In this document: positions 20,321 to 22,008 of the stretch, in pieces
How positions within the stretch are numbered: the stretch's first letter is position 1
How the letters are laid out: every line of letters begins with the position of its first letter
Origin: Silene noctiflora
Taxonomy: Eukaryota > Streptophyta > Magnoliopsida > Caryophyllales > Caryophyllaceae
NCBI GenBank assembly: GCA_009801015.1
Contig: VHZZ01008529.1
Coordinates: 15,714-37,721 of the forward strand
DNA: 22,008 nucleotides
Direction of reading: 5' to 3'
Notes under the pieces: model-generated
The model's database searches: none
What the model saw: only the letters and a program-made list of their open reading frames with translations
What the model was told of the DNA's origin: nothing
Position numbers and translations under genes: made by a program

Positions 20321-21614
20321 GGGAGCATCCTAGACAAGTGTTTAGAAGGGATGAAACAACAGCATCAGACAACGTGTAGGAGGCACGAGCTTTCCTGCGA
20401 GGTATCTGGTTCTGGTCAGTTTGCAAATGAGTAAGGTAGACAGCCTCTTGCGGCGCAAGCATCACTAAGATTCAAGAAGTGTCTCCTGGGTGTTGAAAAG
20501 GTTATAAAAACCGTGTTTGAAGTTGAAAGATTTGCAAGTGTTGTTTGCGTGACTCGGAATAATTACCATTACGTTGGTAATACCCGTTGTCGGGTTCATA
20601 TTTACAAGCTTGACATGAATAGTTTACAAATAAAAGTGTAAAATGTGTATGCTTAGCCATTTTATCACGACACTCTAGTTAAATCGACATGATATTTGTG
20701 TTAACCAAGGGTGATTATGCAATATAGCCAAGATAAAAGAAAATGAAAAAAAAAAGGAAGAAATTTGATATGAGCTAATTATATTAAGTTCATTACTTTG
20801 TAATTAGTCAACATATGTCATCATACTCGGGTCAAACCGACATGGTATGTATTAACCAAGGATGAATATGAGTGTGAACAAAATGCTTACAAATGTAAGT
20901 AAATGAGAAAAAATGAGAAAATAGGAGAAAAGAATGTATAAATGCTGTTATTAACCAACAAATCTCATTGAGACACGGAGTAAACCGTTATGGTATGATT
21001 AACCAAGGATGATTCTCGAAAATGGTTAAAATTTGTAAGAAAATGAAATAAAATGCCGAAACCGTAAATGGAAAGAATGAAAATAAAAGTAAAATGTTGA
21101 AGGGGGATGAACACAAACACGTTTGGATAAGGTCTGAGAGACCCTTGGGGCACGAGCCTACTCGCGATAGTAGGATCTCACGTCTCAGAACAAAAGTCCG
21201 GTTTTGGCTCATCTAACCCATGTTTGAATGTTATGCATCGTTCATGTTTTTTATGTCATAAAAACATTAAAAACATGAAGTAAATGAGTTTTTTTACACC
21301 CTCATACTTACATGTTCGATTTGCTAACGAGAAATTCGACAAAGTGTATTCTTCCGAGTCAGAAAGCTCGATTTGAAAACCAAATTTTGTAAAAGTGTGA
21401 TGCTTTTAGTTGTCGATTGAGTGTAGTTGGTCAAATTGGTCGGTCAAGTGTTTTTAATGCAAGTTGACGGTACCAAACAAAGTGTGTAAAGCTTGTGTTT
21501 TGGATATATAGGTCCAAAACACGCGTTGGTTTTTTACTTAAGAAGTCGAAGTCTAGAATGTTAAAGGAGAAAAGAAAGGGCGGACTCGCGTGTACCTTAA
21601 AATGAGGCACGAAT
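20321..21614. other. Repeat-derived region without genes
   Basis: No convincing coding frame. The segment directly after the LTR is probably the internal part of that element or a different LTR retrotransposon. The middle holds diverged tandem repeats. The right part (about 21120-21614) has no recognisable terminus before the poly(G) run. Confidence 0.4.
20681..21110 (+). repeat. Three diverged tandem repeats of about 149 bp
   Basis: A core of the form ACCGACATGGTATGTATTAA followed by CCAAGGATGA recurs near 20685-20713, 20837-20865 and 20984-21013. Each copy is followed by A-rich sequence containing AAAATGA. Spacing is about 147-152 bases. The copies are strongly diverged outside the core. 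Confidence 0.55.

Positions 21615-21673
<59 letters not shown>
21615..21673 (+). repeat. Poly(G) homopolymer of 59 bases
   Basis: An uninterrupted run of 59 G. Real G tracts of this length are very rare in plant DNA, and such runs are a known sequencing artefact of two-colour chemistry. The frames across it (poly-Gly, poly-Pro) are not genes. Confidence 0.95.
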
Positions 21674-21674
<1 letters not shown>

Positions 21675-21687
21675 GGGTATTTATAGA

Positions 21688-22008
21688 CACTACGCCAATT
21701 CTGCACTTTAATAACGACCCTATAACAATGGGTTACTGTATACAACGTAATATAGATAACCGTTGCCTAAATATTGGCGGAAACCTCAAGCGCGCAACAA
21801 TAAGGAAACAGTTTTCCTTTTAACCGTTATAAAATTATGGTTTACAACGGTTTATGAAAAACCTTTGTCTAATATCCTCAACGGTTCACAGTAGGATCGT
21901 TGTAGATTATTTCTCTCAACGGTTTTTTACAACCGTTATCGATTATTAGCAACGGGTTTTGGACAACCGTTTTCTATTTGTATATCAAGAACGGTGGTTC
22001 ATAACCGT
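21688..22008 (+). mobile_element. Terminal part of a CACTA transposon (runs off the window)
   Basis: CACTACGCCAATTCTGCACT at 21688 has the CACTA start of plant En/Spm-type TIRs. It is followed by many subterminal copies of AACCGTT/AACGGTT in both orientations (for example near 21758, 21818, 21845, 21880, 21918, 21932, 21977 and 22001), as expected for transposase-binding repeats of CACTA elements. The other end and any transposase lie beyond the window. Confidence 0.75.

Noticed and set aside
21431-21823. Reading frames with poly-Pro (minus) and poly-Gly (plus)
   Set aside because: They exist only because of the 59-base G run and show no protein-like flanks.

Overview
The window is nuclear DNA of a flowering plant, most likely a eudicot. 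It holds one complete host gene with GT-AG introns, surrounded by decayed plant transposable elements. The species cannot be fixed from the sequence alone. All identifications come from reading translations and motifs; no database search was run.

Layout. (1) 1-6704 is the 3' part of a degenerate Helitron rolling-circle transposon. In order it carries the C-terminal part of the Helitron helicase (139-1278, +), a broken fragment of a tandem Agenet/Tudor-like (DUF724-type) gene in the opposite orientation (2575-2982, -), a nine-exon RPA1-like single-strand DNA-binding gene with a few lesions (3689-6081, +), and the 3' terminal hairpin (6678-6704). The 5' end and Rep domain lie outside the window. 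(2) 6705-9270 is intergenic, with a probable retroposed transcript (7512-8286) and a 470-bp inverted-repeat MITE (8351-8820) just upstream of the host gene. (3) 9271-16823 (+) is an apparently intact 11-exon gene for HBS1, the EF1A-like GTPase that partners Pelota/Dom34 in ribosome rescue. It encodes 752 residues, with an N-terminal RanBP2-type zinc finger. Its introns hold a SINE, a Stowaway MITE, a possible second MITE, a partial copy of exon 1 and a tandem duplication at a 3' splice site. (4) 16824-22008 is a repeat field: a Tourist-like MITE (17528-17829), a 5'-truncated L1-type LINE with zf-RVT and RNase H regions (about 18180-19993), an LTR fragment carrying 5S rRNA-derived promoter sequence (20100-20320), diverged tandem repeats of about 149 bp, a 59-bp poly(G) run, and one end of a CACTA element (21688 to the window edge).

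Only HBS1 looks functional. The helicase and RPA-like protein would once have worked together in Helitron transposition, as DNA unwinding and ssDNA binding. The inverted Agenet fragment is unexpected and is best read as captured host-gene sequence. The points most worth checking are the Helitron/Agenet/RPA arrangement, the possible dual HBS1/SKI7 coding of the host gene, the duplicated 5S promoter in the LTR, and the poly(G) run, which may be an assembly artefact.
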